Shown: piece by piece, positions 52,803 through 62,219 of the stretch
How positions within the stretch are numbered: position 1 is the stretch's first letter
How the letters are laid out: every line of letters starts with the position of its first letter
Assembly (NCBI GenBank): GCA_000526255.1
Contig: JAFS01000001.1
Location: 620,001-684,000 of the forward strand
DNA: 64,000 nt
Direction of reading: 5' to 3'
Origin: Verrucomicrobia bacterium LP2A
GTDB taxonomy: Bacteria > Verrucomicrobiota > Verrucomicrobiia > Methylacidiphilales > Methylacidiphilaceae
Made by a program: the position numbers and the translations under genes
The notes under the pieces: model-generated
What the model saw: only the letters and a program-made list of their open reading frames with translations
Databases searched by the model: none
What the model was told of the DNA's origin: nothing

Positions 52803-53846
52803 CTACGTCGCCGTCGGGCAGGAGCAGGACTCCGCAGCTTCCTTCTCCGGACCGGCGCAGAAAACCGTGAACTTGCGCCGGTACCGCTTGGGTGAGATGC
52901 CGACCTGCTTGAGGAAGAGGCGGCGAAAGGAGCGGGAATCATCGTAGCCCACCTCGGTGACGATCTCCTCCACGGTCCGGTCGGTGTTTGCCAGGAGATG
53001 CTTCGCCTGCTCGATTCGCAGCCCCTGCCGGTAGTCCCCCGGGGTCTCCCCCAACGCCGTCTGAAACCGGCGGAGCAGGGTCCGGGGACTGACCCCGCAG
53101 GAGGCGGCGAGCTTGGGGAGGGAAAGCGGCTTTTCGGGAGCTTCGGAGAGGATCTCCTGGGCTCTCCGGACGACGCTGTCCCCATGCGGCTGCTGGTTCG
53201 AGCGAACCATGTAGGGAAGCTGGGAGTCGCGCTCGGGATCGACCAGCGTAAACCGAGCGACCGCGAGGGCCTGCGCCCGGCCGAGGAACTTTTCCGCGAG
53301 CTTGATCATCAGGTTGAGATAGGCGGTCGCGCCGCCGGCGGTGATGAGCCGACCGTCCTCGACGACGAGGCGGGAAATCTGCCACAGGACCTCGGGATAA
53401 CGCTCCCGGAAGTAGTCCGCATGGCACCAGTGGGTCGTCGCTCGGCGTCCGTGGAGAAGGCCCGCTTCGGCGAGGAAGAGCGCTCCCGAGCAGGAGGTCG
53501 CCACGGTGGCGCCCCGGGCGTGGCAGGCACGGATCCAGTCGAGATAAGGGCGATTGCGCTCCAGCGCCTGCTCAAAATCGGCTTCCGGTCCCGGAACGTA
53601 GATCAGGTCGGGAGCGGGCAGCTCGCCGAGCGCACCGTCGGACCGGATCCGCATCGACTCGAGCTCGACCGGCTTTCCGTCGACCGAGAGCAGATGGACG
53701 CGAAAGCGCCCCGGGCCGCAGGGCCGGCAGGGGCCTGCGAAAGTCGCACCCATCTTTCCCAGAAGGTGAGCGGGTCCCACGACCGACACTGGAATGGCCC
53801 CCCAAAGCAGCGGGATCGCCACCGTGATCGGGAGGGATGGCTCCAT
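52803..53846 (-). CDS. GlxA-type AraC-family transcription regulator with DJ-1/PfpI domain
   Basis: A 347-residue regulator. The N-terminal class I glutamine amidotransferase-like domain carries ATSCSGALFLAEAGLLHGRRATTHW, in which the cysteine elbow is present as TSCSG, and the C-terminal AraC-type domain has two helix-turn-helix motifs (LAASCGVSPRTLLRRFQ and IVTEVGYDDSRSFRRLFLKQVG) closing with SPKRYRRKF. The start at 53846 is taken from the first homologous residues; the frame is open well beyond it. It is divergent from the cysteine-rich small protein gene with 203 bases between, so it may control that gene. Confidence 0.88.
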   Translation of the reverse strand: MEPSLPITVAIPLLWGAIPVSVVGPAHLLGKMGATFAGPCRPCGPGRFRVHLLSVDGKPVELESMRIRSDGALGELPAPDLIYVPGPEADFEQALERNRPYLDWIRACHARGATVATSCSGALFLAEAGLLHGRRATTHWCHADYFRERYPEVLWQISRLVVEDGRLITAGGATAYLNLMIKLAEKFLGRAQALAVARFTLVDPERDSQLPYMVRSNQQPHGDSVVRRAQEILSEAPEKPLSLPKLAASCGVSPRTLLRRFQTALGETPGDYRQGLRIEQAKHLLANTDRTVEEIVTEVGYDDSRSFRRLFLKQVGISPKRYRRKFTVFCAGPEKEAAESCSCPTAT

Positions 53847-54049
53847 CTTACGAGAACCATAGAGCCGGATGCGCCGATCGTCCAAGGCAGAAAGAGCGGT
53901 TGGCGCTTTTGACCCGAAGTTTGTCTTTGGGCACCCTGGAAGAAGATCCCCCATTCCGGCAGAATAGTCCGCGGATCGTCCGGAGTGGAGGCTTGAGTGG
54001 AGCCGCACGTTCCTGAGCGATCCAGGGAACATCCAAGGAGAGCAAGACA

Positions 54050-54361
54050 ATGAGCGAGTGCGAAGAGAAGAGCTGCTGCGAGGAGACGAGCTGCCACGGG
54101 AAGGAAGCGCAGAAGTGTCACGAAGAGGGCAACCTCGTGGAGCATGTCGCGGAAATGTGGGAATCGGCCGGCTGCCGGGCCTGGCGGGAAGTCGTAGACG
54201 AAGTCCTCAAGGAGAAGATCCGGGCGCGGTGGGGCGCTCAGCTCGAGAAGGGAGCGGAAGCCTTCGTCGCGGCCATGGAGGCCGGCTGGCAGGCCAAGAT
54301 CGCTAAGGTCAAGGCGCAAGCCGAGTTCCGGAAAGCGATCGAGAAGGGCCTTCTGGGCTAA
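54050..54361 (+). CDS. Small protein with cysteine-rich N-terminus
   Basis: 103 residues: the first 23 contain cysteines in CEEKSCCEETSCHGKEAQKC, and the rest is a long charged helix (WREVVDEVLKEKIRARWGAQ). The cluster of cysteines and a histidine suggests metal binding. AAGGAG lies before the ATG. No family recognised, but length, start signal and codon pattern support a real gene. Confidence 0.65.
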   Translation: MSECEEKSCCEETSCHGKEAQKCHEEGNLVEHVAEMWESAGCRAWREVVDEVLKEKIRARWGAQLEKGAEAFVAAMEAGWQAKIAKVKAQAEFRKAIEKGLLG

Positions 54362-54564
54362 GCGGCGACGATCGGGTCGCCCTCTCGGCGACCAGGAATG
54401 GCTGCTCTCTTACCGGGGCAGCCATTCTTTTTTGCCTTCGAGCAAGCCATCTCGAATGCTCCGTTTCGTCCGCTGATCCCATTCATCCCACGGGCCCTAT
54501 TTCTTTTCCCGCTTTGGTAAAAATCGGTTGAAGGGCGGGCTGGACCTCCCGAAGATCGGAGGAG

Positions 54565-55563
54565 GTGAGCCTCCCCAATCGACAACTGCTCCTGGTCCGC
54601 CGGCCGGAGGGAGCCTTCCGGAACGGGGATTTCTCGCTCGCCACGAGGGAGCTCTCGGAGGATTTGGCCCCCGGGGAGATCCTCGTCCGGAATCTCTTCG
54701 TGTCGGTCGACCCCTACCTGCGGCTCCTGGCCGGCGGCGGGGAGACATTCACCCAGCCGCTGACGCTCGGGCAACCGATGGCGAGCTGGGCGGTGGGAGA
54801 GGTAGCGGCTTCGCGGGATCCCGGGATCGCATCGGGGGACAAGGTGGTGACCTACCTCGGCTGGCAGCTTTTCGGCATCTGCCCCGGGGCGGAGGCGCGG
54901 AAGGTGAGCGGCCGCTTGCCCTTGCCGGCCTATCTCGGCGTCGCGGGCATGCCGGGAGTGACCGCCTATCTGGGCATGTTTGACATTGGCCGCCCCAAGG
55001 CGGGGGAGACAGTCGTTATCTCTGCTGCAGCGGGAGCGGTCGGAAGCATTGCGGGCCAGCTCGCCCGGATGCACGGCTGCCGCGTGATTGGAATCGCCGG
55101 CGGTCCGGCCAAGTGCCGGCATGTCGTCGAGGATTTGGGCTTTGGCGCCTCCGTCGATTACAAGGCGGCCCATTTCCCAAGCGACCTTGGCCGCGCGGCT
55201 CCCGAGGGAATCGACCTCTATTTCGACAGCGTGGGGGGTCCGGTCCTCGAAGCGGTGCTGCCGCTCCTCAACCCTTTTGCCCGGATCGTCCTCTGCGGCC
55301 ACATCTCGACCTACAACCGTCGAGAAACCCCCGTCCCGAAGGGATGGGAGTTTCTCCTCTCGCGCCGGGTCCGCCTTCAGGGATTTATCGTCGGCGACCG
55401 ACTCGACCGCTGGCCGGAAGCCTTGGCGCGGCTCGAGCATTGGGCGGCCGGAGGAAAGCTCCGCTACGAGGAGACGATCATCGAAGGTCTTGAGAACGCT
55501 CCGGAGGCCCTTCACGATCTTTTTCAAGGGAAATCCCTCGGCAAGCTGGTTGTCGCTCTCTAG
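54565..55563 (+). CDS. NADP-dependent MDR oxidoreductase (prostaglandin/leukotriene reductase-like)
   Basis: A 332-residue medium-chain reductase of the zinc-free YncB/PTGR type: the start NRQLLLVRRPEG, VSVDPYLRLL, GMPGVTAYLGMFDIGRPKAGE, VVISAAAGAVGS nucleotide motif and CGHISTYN. These enzymes reduce enones with NADPH. The start is GTG, immediately behind GGAGG, and no other in-frame start fits better. It is followed by glpK after 8 bases. Confidence 0.85.
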   Translation: MSLPNRQLLLVRRPEGAFRNGDFSLATRELSEDLAPGEILVRNLFVSVDPYLRLLAGGGETFTQPLTLGQPMASWAVGEVAASRDPGIASGDKVVTYLGWQLFGICPGAEARKVSGRLPLPAYLGVAGMPGVTAYLGMFDIGRPKAGETVVISAAAGAVGSIAGQLARMHGCRVIGIAGGPAKCRHVVEDLGFGASVDYKAAHFPSDLGRAAPEGIDLYFDSVGGPVLEAVLPLLNPFARIVLCGHISTYNRRETPVPKGWEFLLSRRVRLQGFIVGDRLDRWPEALARLEHWAAGGKLRYEETIIEGLENAPEALHDLFQGKSLGKLVVAL

Positions 55564-55571
55564 CGAGGCGC

Positions 55572-57071
55572 ATGGAGTATATTCTCGCCCTCGATCAAGG
55601 AACGACAAGCTCCCGGGCTCTGCTGCTCGATCGGAGGGGAGAGATCGTCTCGCAGGCGCAGCGGCCCGTTTCGCTCCTCACGCCAAAGCCCGAATGGGTG
55701 GAGCAGAGCCCCGAGCTGCTTTGGAGCTCGCTCGAGGAAGCGGCGCGTGAGGCTCTTGAGCGCGCGGGAGTCAAGCCGCGGCAGGTTGCGGCGATCGGCA
55801 TCGCCAACCAGCGAGAGACCTTCCTCCTCTGGGACCGACGAAGCCTTGAGCCGTTGGGAAACGCCATCGTCTGGCAGGACCGCCGGTCGGCTGCGCTCTG
55901 CAACCAGTTGCGGAAAGCGGGCTGGGAAGAGGCGATCCGGGCAAAGACCGGCCTCCGGCTCAACCCCTACTTCTCGGGGAGCAAGCTTCTCTGGCTTTGG
56001 GAGCACGTTCCGGTGCTCCGGAGCCGTCTCGACCGCCTCTGCTTTGGAACGGTCGATAGCTGGCTTCTCACCCAGCTGACCGGGGGGAGAGTCCACGCCA
56101 CCGAGGAGTCGAATGCTTCGCGGACCCTCTTTTTCAATATTTACGAGCATCGCTGGGACCAAGAGCTCCTCGGGCTCTTTCAAATTCCGCCCTCGATCCT
56201 GCCGCAGCTGCTCCCCTCGGCCGGACTCTTTGGAAAAGGGGTGGGTTTCTGGGAGGGGGTTCCGATTCTCGCGGTCCTGGGCGACCAGCAGGCTTCGCTC
56301 TTCGGCCAGCTCTGCTGGGGAGCGGGCAGCTTCAAGACGACCTACGGGACCGGGGCATTCTCGCTCATGAACCTGGGGAACCAGCCTCTTGCGGCCGCTG
56401 AAGGCTTGCTCGTCTCCTCTGGCTGGAATCTCGGGAGGGAGACCGACTATGTCCTCGAAGGGAGCGTCTTCGCCGCCGGGGCCGCCCTCCAGTGGCTGGT
56501 GGAGGGATTGCGGCTCGCACCCAGCGTCGCCCAGGTCGAGGGGTTGGCGCGACAGGCTCCCGAGACGGAGGGGCTAGTCTTCGTCCCGGCTCTCACTGGA
56601 TTGGGAAGCCCCTATTGGGACTGCTCGGCCGAGGGCCTCTTGATCGGGATTACCCGGAAAACTCGGCCTTCCCACATTGCACGGGCCGCGTGGGAAGGAG
56701 TTGCACATCAGGTTTGCGACGTGATCGAGGCGATGGGCCGGGCGACCGGGGGGCCTCTCCACGAAATGAAGGTGGACGGGGGTGCGGCCCAGAGCGATCT
56801 CCTCCTCCAGATCCAAGCCGACCTGCTCGGGCTCTCGGTTGCGCGCTCCCGCTGTCCCGAGGCGACCGCGCTTGGAGCTGGCCTCCTGGCGGGCCGGGAG
56901 ACCGGACTCTTCACGAATCTGGAGGGGAGCTCCTTCGGGCAGATCGAGCGGACCTTCTCGCCCCATCTCGATTCCCGGGAGCGGCTCCGCAAGCGGGAGG
57001 AGTGGAAGAGCGCGGTCGAGCGGGCCCGAGGCTGGAGAGGGGAAGGATCCGCAGATCTCTCATCAGGATAG
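55572..57071 (+). CDS. glpK: Glycerol kinase
   Basis: FGGY-family kinase that forms glycerol-3-phosphate. YILALDQGTTSSRALLLDR begins the protein; NAIVWQDRR, TVDSWLLTQLTGG, GDQQASLFGQ and LTGLGSPYWDCSAEGLLIG are family motifs and the nucleotide region is KTTYGTGAF. 499 residues, normal. No glycerol uptake or dehydrogenase gene is adjacent. Confidence 0.96.
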   Translation: MEYILALDQGTTSSRALLLDRRGEIVSQAQRPVSLLTPKPEWVEQSPELLWSSLEEAAREALERAGVKPRQVAAIGIANQRETFLLWDRRSLEPLGNAIVWQDRRSAALCNQLRKAGWEEAIRAKTGLRLNPYFSGSKLLWLWEHVPVLRSRLDRLCFGTVDSWLLTQLTGGRVHATEESNASRTLFFNIYEHRWDQELLGLFQIPPSILPQLLPSAGLFGKGVGFWEGVPILAVLGDQQASLFGQLCWGAGSFKTTYGTGAFSLMNLGNQPLAAAEGLLVSSGWNLGRETDYVLEGSVFAAGAALQWLVEGLRLAPSVAQVEGLARQAPETEGLVFVPALTGLGSPYWDCSAEGLLIGITRKTRPSHIARAAWEGVAHQVCDVIEAMGRATGGPLHEMKVDGGAAQSDLLLQIQADLLGLSVARSRCPEATALGAGLLAGRETGLFTNLEGSSFGQIERTFSPHLDSRERLRKREEWKSAVERARGWRGEGSADLSSG

Positions 57072-57234
57072 GGGAAGTCGGCCTTGCCAATCGTGCGGCA
57101 GGCCGATGTTTGATTCCAATCAGCGGATGCTTGGGTTCCGCCGCACGGCATCCGGCGGGTTGCTGTTCGCACCAGATAGCGTAGGCCGACCTCTTTATAT
57201 CGGGCTTGGCAAACCGGCTCCTTCTCCAAAAAGG

Positions 57235-57378
57235 ATGAGCTTCCGCGAGAGCCGAGTGGCAGGCAAGGCCTTCGACCGCAAGAGCGCCTCCGGTGGGAAG
57301 AAGCAGCAGCGATCCAAGAAAGAGCAGGAAGCGCTCAAGAAGAAGACGCAAAAGAAGAGGCACGGATTCTTCTGGTGA
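57235..57378 (+). CDS. Possible small basic protein
   Basis: 47 residues starting MSFRESRVAGKAFDRK and ending in lysine-rich KKKTQKKRHGFFW. AAAAGG lies a few bases before the ATG. It is short and of simple composition, so it may not be translated; the hairpin directly after the stop is the main argument for a transcribed unit. Confidence 0.35.
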   Translation: MSFRESRVAGKAFDRKSASGGKKQQRSKKEQEALKKKTQKKRHGFFW

Positions 57379-57381
57379 TGG

Positions 57382-57399
57382 CTCGCCATGGATGGCGAG
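57382..57399. terminator. Hairpin after the small basic frame
   Basis: CTCGCCAT and ATGGCGAG pair around a GG loop. It is followed by CAAGAAAGG rather than a T-run, so it is a weak candidate terminator. Confidence 0.35.
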
Positions 57400-57485
57400 G
57401 CAAGAAAGGACGTGCTTTTTACGGACCCGTTTGGCACTACTTCCCCTGAGCGTGATGTAGTTTGCCTTGAAGGAAGGAGACCCTA

Positions 57486-58031
57486 ATGCGCATCTTGATC
57501 CTGCCTCTTCTCTTGGCCGTCGGCCTGCCGACCTGCTCCTCGTTTGTGGGTGGAAACGCCAGCCAGCCGAATCAGCAGCAGCAAAGCGGGGCTTCAAACG
57601 CCGTCCCAGCGGGAGCCGCCAGCAGCGGCCTGTTCGGCTTCATTCCAGGCGGCTGTCCGGCAATCACGGAGGAGACGAGGAGAGAGGTCTACAATGTGCT
57701 GTTGGTTGTGCTGAACAGGCAAATGATAAGCACTATTCCGCAAGTAGACTGGGCTGATGCTCCCAATCCAAGTAGCGGTGCCGCTCCGGTTATGCGCATC
57801 CTATCATTGGCTACAATCCCAAGCCGAACCATTTCGTGTGGCATTAGCGCGCAATGGACTGCCTCGTATAATTGGAATGGTAGCTTTCAGCGTGTTATTC
57901 CGGGTAGCGCAGACCTACCACGAACGACAACGGGACAACTCGATCCAACCGCCATACCGATATTGTCCAATTGGGCGGAGATGATTCACTCGACCTACGT
58001 AAGTCAAGACAATCCTATAATAAGACATTAG
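57486..58031 (+). CDS. Putative lipoprotein of unknown function
   Basis: A 181-residue protein with a lipoprotein signal peptide (MRILILPLLLAVGLPTC, lipobox LPTC with C17). A glutamine/asparagine/serine-rich linker follows, then an unrecognised domain. After about 57700 base composition becomes more AT-rich than upstream, and another frame is open in parallel, so the C-terminal part might be altered or of foreign origin. No family recognised. Confidence 0.5.
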   Translation: MRILILPLLLAVGLPTCSSFVGGNASQPNQQQQSGASNAVPAGAASSGLFGFIPGGCPAITEETRREVYNVLLVVLNRQMISTIPQVDWADAPNPSSGAAPVMRILSLATIPSRTISCGISAQWTASYNWNGSFQRVIPGSADLPRTTTGQLDPTAIPILSNWAEMIHSTYVSQDNPIIRH

Positions 58032-58477
58032 GCGCTGAGTTTTGGAGTAAAGTGACGAGTGGCGAACAAACGCTCGTAAGCACATGCAGCCTTAGGGAAA
58101 CGTGTTGTGATGTGAGCGCGCTATTCTTGGCACAGTCACGTCAACCCTGCGGTCCTCGCGGATTTCTCGGAACTCCACGAGCGAAGTCCCCGATTTGCCC
58201 GAACAGTCCGCCGGTCATCGAACCGAGCCCTCCGCTGATCGAACCGCCAAGCCGCTCGAAGTGCTCCCGGTGAGCGCCGATCCAGGCTCCGGCTGCGTCA
58301 GCAAAGGCCCTGGGTCCCGTTCGCGCCACCCCTGCTCGGACCAAACGTAGTGAAGCTCGATGTGCGGCCGTGTGGCTTGCTGGAACGGCTAGGCCGCTCC
58401 CTTCCAGAGCTGATCGAGGTCATCAGCAGGTGGAAATCGCGTCGCCTCAGAAACCGGAACGGAAAGCACGCCAACAC
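58032..58477. other. Intergenic region with no clear gene
   Basis: About 445 bases, lower in coding character than the surroundings. A plus-strand frame near 58350 (KLDVRPCGLLERLGRSLPEL) and a minus-strand frame are open but short and match nothing recognised. Possibly decayed sequence next to the transporter cluster. Confidence 0.4.
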
Positions 58478-59452
58478 TTAGGGACGAGGTTTCGATGCCC
58501 CAAGTCTTGAGAGCAAGCGTACATAGACTAGTTCGCTCACCAGTTCAACGAGCGTCTGCGTGACGATAATCGCTGGCAGTATCGGAATCGCACCCGGTAT
58601 CGCTAAGGCGAGCGGCAGCACAACAAGCGAATTTCGTGTGCCAGCGCTGAACGCAACCGCCCGACCGGCAGGAGCTTCCAGGTGGAAAAGCCGCCCGACA
58701 ATCCAACCGAGAACGGGAGAGGCCAACGCGAAGGCAACATAAAGCGGGATGACCTGAAGAGCCGCATCGGTCGCCGCCCCAAGCTGTGGCACCACGGTTG
58801 CAATGACTATGAACAGGACAAGAGCGGTCGCTGGTACCGGTAACAAGCTAAGGATAGCCAATGCACTTTCCCCGATCCGGCTTCGTGCAGCCCATAGCTG
58901 CATGAAGCCAGCCGCCGCAAAAGGGATGGCTATCAACCAGACGAATGCATGGATAAACGGGCCAAGGTGAACAAGGCCAGCGGTAGCGTCCCCGAGAAAC
59001 ACGCCAAGGAAGGCTGGCAGCAACAACATTTGCCCGATCAGCAGAACAGGCGTTGCTGCCAACAGCAAGCGGGCATCGGCACGGCCAAGGTGCGAGAAGG
59101 TCACCACGTAGTCAATGCAGGGTGTTAACAGGACCAGCAGCACCCCGAGCCGCACGATTGGGTGAGGCGGCAGGAGCTGCACCAGGAGCACCACGAGCAA
59201 CGGCACGACAAGAAAATTGGTCGTAAGCAGCGCGCCAAGGAACCGAGAATGCGAGAAGGCGCGAGCAAGGTCGGCAAGTGGTACTTGCAAGAACGTCACA
59301 AAGAGCATCAGAGCAAGCGCTGGATTAATCGCGGCCTCAAATGCTGTCGTTCCTGGCACGATCAGAGCAAATATTGCGGCCGCCACAATGGTCGCGAAAT
59401 AGACCGCGATCTGATGGTTTTCCAGGATTTCCTTAAGGCGTGGACTGTTCAT
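58478..59452 (-). CDS. Bile acid:sodium symporter/arsenite-efflux (ACR3-like) family transporter
   Basis: A 324-residue inner-membrane protein with about ten hydrophobic helices. LALMLFVTFLQVPL, LLTPCIDYVVTFSHLGRAD with the conserved TPC/D and FSAGTRNSLVVLPLALAIPG are typical of the BASS superfamily including arsenite transporters. The ATG at 59452 was chosen over a GTG 93 bases upstream because the hydrophobic part starts soon after. It is convergent with nothing and lies in the same direction as the modABC genes. Substrate uncertain: arsenite, or an organic anion. Confidence 0.82.
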   Translation of the reverse strand: MNSPRLKEILENHQIAVYFATIVAAAIFALIVPGTTAFEAAINPALALMLFVTFLQVPLADLARAFSHSRFLGALLTTNFLVVPLLVVLLVQLLPPHPIVRLGVLLVLLTPCIDYVVTFSHLGRADARLLLAATPVLLIGQMLLLPAFLGVFLGDATAGLVHLGPFIHAFVWLIAIPFAAAGFMQLWAARSRIGESALAILSLLPVPATALVLFIVIATVVPQLGAATDAALQVIPLYVAFALASPVLGWIVGRLFHLEAPAGRAVAFSAGTRNSLVVLPLALAIPGAIPILPAIIVTQTLVELVSELVYVRLLSRLGASKPRP

Positions 59453-59541
59453 CTCTTCCCGGGAACGTGAAGTTCGCCAATCGGGGTTATTCGTTTTTGT
59501 ATCCGTCCAAGCTAGGCCTCGAGCGGACATCGACGGGACGC

Positions 59542-60609
59542 TCACTCCAGCAATGCGACCGACTTCACCTGTACCCAGAGCTCTCGACCAGAAGCGACGC
59601 CGAGGGATGCGGCGGCTCGTCTGGTCAACCGTGCGAGCAGCACCGATTCACCGACACGGAGGCGCACGAGCGCCAGGCCGGGATGCTCGTCATCGCCGAT
59701 GGCATCGACCTGACCGCGCAGCGCGTTCTGGATGCTGCTGGTCCCCGGCTCCTTGGCAAGGCTGACATCGCGAGCCAGCACCCGCACCCGGATGCGGCGG
59801 CCGACCGTCAGGCCCGGATCGGGTGCCCACAGGCTGCCGCCATCGAAGTCCATGCGCGCCAGACGCCACTCCTTGTCGACCGCGCCCACGGTGGCATCGA
59901 GCACCGCACCGGCATCCTCGCCGAGCCGGAAGGGCAGGTCGAGGCGGGCCAGGGTTTCGGTCAAGGGGCCAGCAGCCAGCACCTTGCCGCCCTCCATCGC
60001 GACCAAGTGATCGGCCAGCCGTGCCACCTCGTCAGGCGAGTGGCTGACGTAGAGAATCGGAATCTCCAATTCGTCGTGGAGCCGCTCCAGATAGGGCAGG
60101 ATTTCCTGCTTGCGCTTCCAGTCGAGCGCGGCCAGTGGCTCGTCCAGCAGCAGCAGGCGTGGGCTGACGGCCAAGGCGCGGGCGATGCCGACCCGCTGGC
60201 GTTCGCCACCCGAGAGGAGATCCGGTCTGCGGTCGAGCAGATGGCCGATGCCCAGCAGCTCGATGGCCTGATCGAGGCTTACCCGCTGCGCATCCCGGAC
60301 GCGCTTCCTGCCATAGCGCAGATTGCCCAGTACCGACAGATGAGGAAACAGGCTGGCCTCCTGGAACACGTAGCCGATGGGCCTCCTGTGTGTCGGCAGC
60401 CATCGGTCGGCGTCTTGCCACACCTCGCCATCGACGGAGAGCCATCCTTGCGGCGCATGCTCCAGTCCTGCGATGCAGCGCAGCAGCGTGGTTTTGCCGG
60501 AGCCGGAATGGCCGAAGAGAGCGGTGACGCCTCGACCAGGAAGGGTGAGATCCACATCGAGGGAGAAGCTCGGCCAGTCGAGCCGGAAACGCCCTTCGAT
60601 TCCCGCCAT
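59542..60609 (-). CDS. modC: Molybdate ABC transporter ATP-binding protein
   Basis: The 355-residue ATPase has Walker [10 protein letters not shown] (33-41), the signature [15 protein letters not shown] and Walker [13 protein letters not shown]. The C-terminal 120 residues form a Mop/TOBE-type molybdate-binding module ([12 protein letters not shown]), which is specific to ModC and contributes to substrate sensing. It follows modB by one base. Confidence 0.95.
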   Translation of the reverse strand: MAGIEGRFRLDWPSFSLDVDLTLPGRGVTALFGHSGSGKTTLLRCIAGLEHAPQGWLSVDGEVWQDADRWLPTHRRPIGYVFQEASLFPHLSVLGNLRYGRKRVRDAQRVSLDQAIELLGIGHLLDRRPDLLSGGERQRVGIARALAVSPRLLLLDEPLAALDWKRKQEILPYLERLHDELEIPILYVSHSPDEVARLADHLVAMEGGKVLAAGPLTETLARLDLPFRLGEDAGAVLDATVGAVDKEWRLARMDFDGGSLWAPDPGLTVGRRIRVRVLARDVSLAKEPGTSSIQNALRGQVDAIGDDEHPGLALVRLRVGESVLLARLTRRAAASLGVASGRELWVQVKSVALLE

Positions 60610-60610
60610 C

Positions 60611-61288
60611 TCAAGCGCCTTTCTTCGGATTGGGACGCCAGGAGTAGAGGGCCAGCAGCACGAGGAAGGAAAAGAGCAGCATCACCGCCGCGAGGCGGTG
60701 CGCCTGCATGTATTCCAGCGCCTCCACGTGGTCATAGATTTGCACCGAGGCGACACGGGTGACGCCCGGCAGGTTGCCGCCGATCATCAGCACCACGCCG
60801 AACTCGCCCACCGTGTGGGCGAAGGTCAGGATCGAGGCGGTCAGGAAGCCGGGTGCGGCTAGCGGCATGGCCACGGTGAAGAAGGCATCGAGCGGCGAGG
60901 CGCGCAGCGTGGCCGCCACCTCCAGCGGCCGGTCGCCCACGGCCTCGAAGGCGGTTTGCAGCGGCTGCACCATGAACGGCAGGGAATAGAACACCGAAGC
61001 GACGACCAAGCCCCAGAAGGTAAAAGGCAAGAGCCCTAAGCCCAGCGCATGGGTGAGTTGCCCCACCGGCCCGTTCGGCCCCATCGTCAGCAGCAAGTAG
61101 AACCCGAGCACCGAGGGCGGCAGCACCAAGGGCAAGGCGACCACCGCGCCAATCGGTCCCTTCCACCAGGTCCTGGTGCGGGCGAGCCACCAGGCGATGG
61201 GTGTGCCGACCAAGAGCAGGATCACGGTGACGGTGCTAGCCAGGCGCACGGTCAGCCAGAGGGCCTGTAGGTCGCTACTGTTCACCAT
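60611..61288 (-). CDS. modB: Molybdate ABC transporter permease
   Basis: A 225-residue permease with five or more helices; the cytoplasmic EAA loop is [29 protein letters not shown] (read as [15 protein letters not shown]). [15 protein letters not shown] is a ModB hallmark. The start at 61288 is the first ATG at the homologous N-terminus ([17 protein letters not shown]). Confidence 0.94.
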   Translation of the reverse strand: MVNSSDLQALWLTVRLASTVTVILLLVGTPIAWWLARTRTWWKGPIGAVVALPLVLPPSVLGFYLLLTMGPNGPVGQLTHALGLGLLPFTFWGLVVASVFYSLPFMVQPLQTAFEAVGDRPLEVAATLRASPLDAFFTVAMPLAAPGFLTASILTFAHTVGEFGVVLMIGGNLPGVTRVASVQIYDHVEALEYMQAHRLAAVMLLFSFLVLLALYSWRPNPKKGA

Positions 61289-61431
61289 GGCATCCCTCAC
61301 TGCGCGCGCGGGAAGGTCTGGATGGCTGAGACCAGCAGTCTGCGGAAGCCGATCCATCCGCCCAGGGTGCCGATCGGCGAACCGGCGACGAAGCCTTGGC
61401 CGTTGCGTTCCCGGGTGCTCATGGCCGCGTG

Positions 61432-62202
61432 CTACTTACCGACGACTTCGCCCGGCAGGACGAAGCCATACTTGGTCATGATGGCTCGCGCCGGTTTGCT
61501 GCCCATGTAGTCGGCGAAGCGGCGAGCCAGGGTGTTGCCTTCGGCTCTCTTGGTGAGGATAAATCCTTGCTCCAGCGGTTCGTACAGGTGATCGGGGATC
61601 AGCCAGTAACCACCCTTGCTCGCCAGCTTGGGATTGACCGCCAGAGCTAGCGCGATGATGCCGACCTGGGCGTTACCTGTCTGCACGAGCTCGGCGGTGT
61701 GAGCGATGTTCTCTCCATAGACGATCTTCGGTTCGACCTTCTCCCAGAGCCCGGAAGCGCGCAAGGCCTCCTCGGCGCGCTTGCCGTAGGGTGCGTGCTT
61801 CGGGTTGGCGATGGCAATGCGGGTAATCTTGGCATCGGTCAGGTTGGCGAGCGTCATTTTGCTGGCGTCCAGCTTTGCGCTCCACAGTACGATGCGGCCG
61901 AAGGCGTAGAGCCTCGCCTCGGAGGCGGCCAAGCCCGCCTTGGCTAGCTCGCGCGGAAAACCAATATCAGCCGAGAAGTAGAGGTCGTAGGGTGCCCCCT
62001 GCTGAATCTGGGTGTAGAACTTCCCGGAGGAGCCATAAACCACGTCCACCTCGGCGCGGGCGTTGGCCTGCTGGAAGCTGGTGACGATCTCATCCATCGC
62101 AAACTTGAGATCGGCCGCTGCCGCGATGGTAATTTTTTTGGCATGGGCGGATGCCGCGCACCAGAATAAACAGGCAAAAAGCAGGGACTGGATCGGTTTC
62201 AC
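61432..62202 (-). CDS. modA: Periplasmic molybdate-binding protein, copy 1
   Basis: A 256-residue exported binding protein: signal peptide (residues 1-22, ending SAHA), then [39 protein letters not shown], and the lower part [14 protein letters not shown]. These are ModA motifs for oxyanion binding. It is the second of two tandem modA genes, 17 bases after the first, and closest to modB. Confidence 0.93.
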   Translation of the reverse strand: MKPIQSLLFACLFWCAASAHAKKITIAAAADLKFAMDEIVTSFQQANARAEVDVVYGSSGKFYTQIQQGAPYDLYFSADIGFPRELAKAGLAASEARLYAFGRIVLWSAKLDASKMTLANLTDAKITRIAIANPKHAPYGKRAEEALRASGLWEKVEPKIVYGENIAHTAELVQTGNAQVGIIALALAVNPKLASKGGYWLIPDHLYEPLEQGFILTKRAEGNTLARRFADYMGSKPARAIMTKYGFVLPGEVVGK

Positions 62203-62219
62203 GGGATTTCTCCTTGGAG

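Noticed and set aside
59440-60762. 440-codon plus-strand frame opposite modC
   Set aside because: Shadow of modC, which has all ABC ATPase motifs on the other strand.
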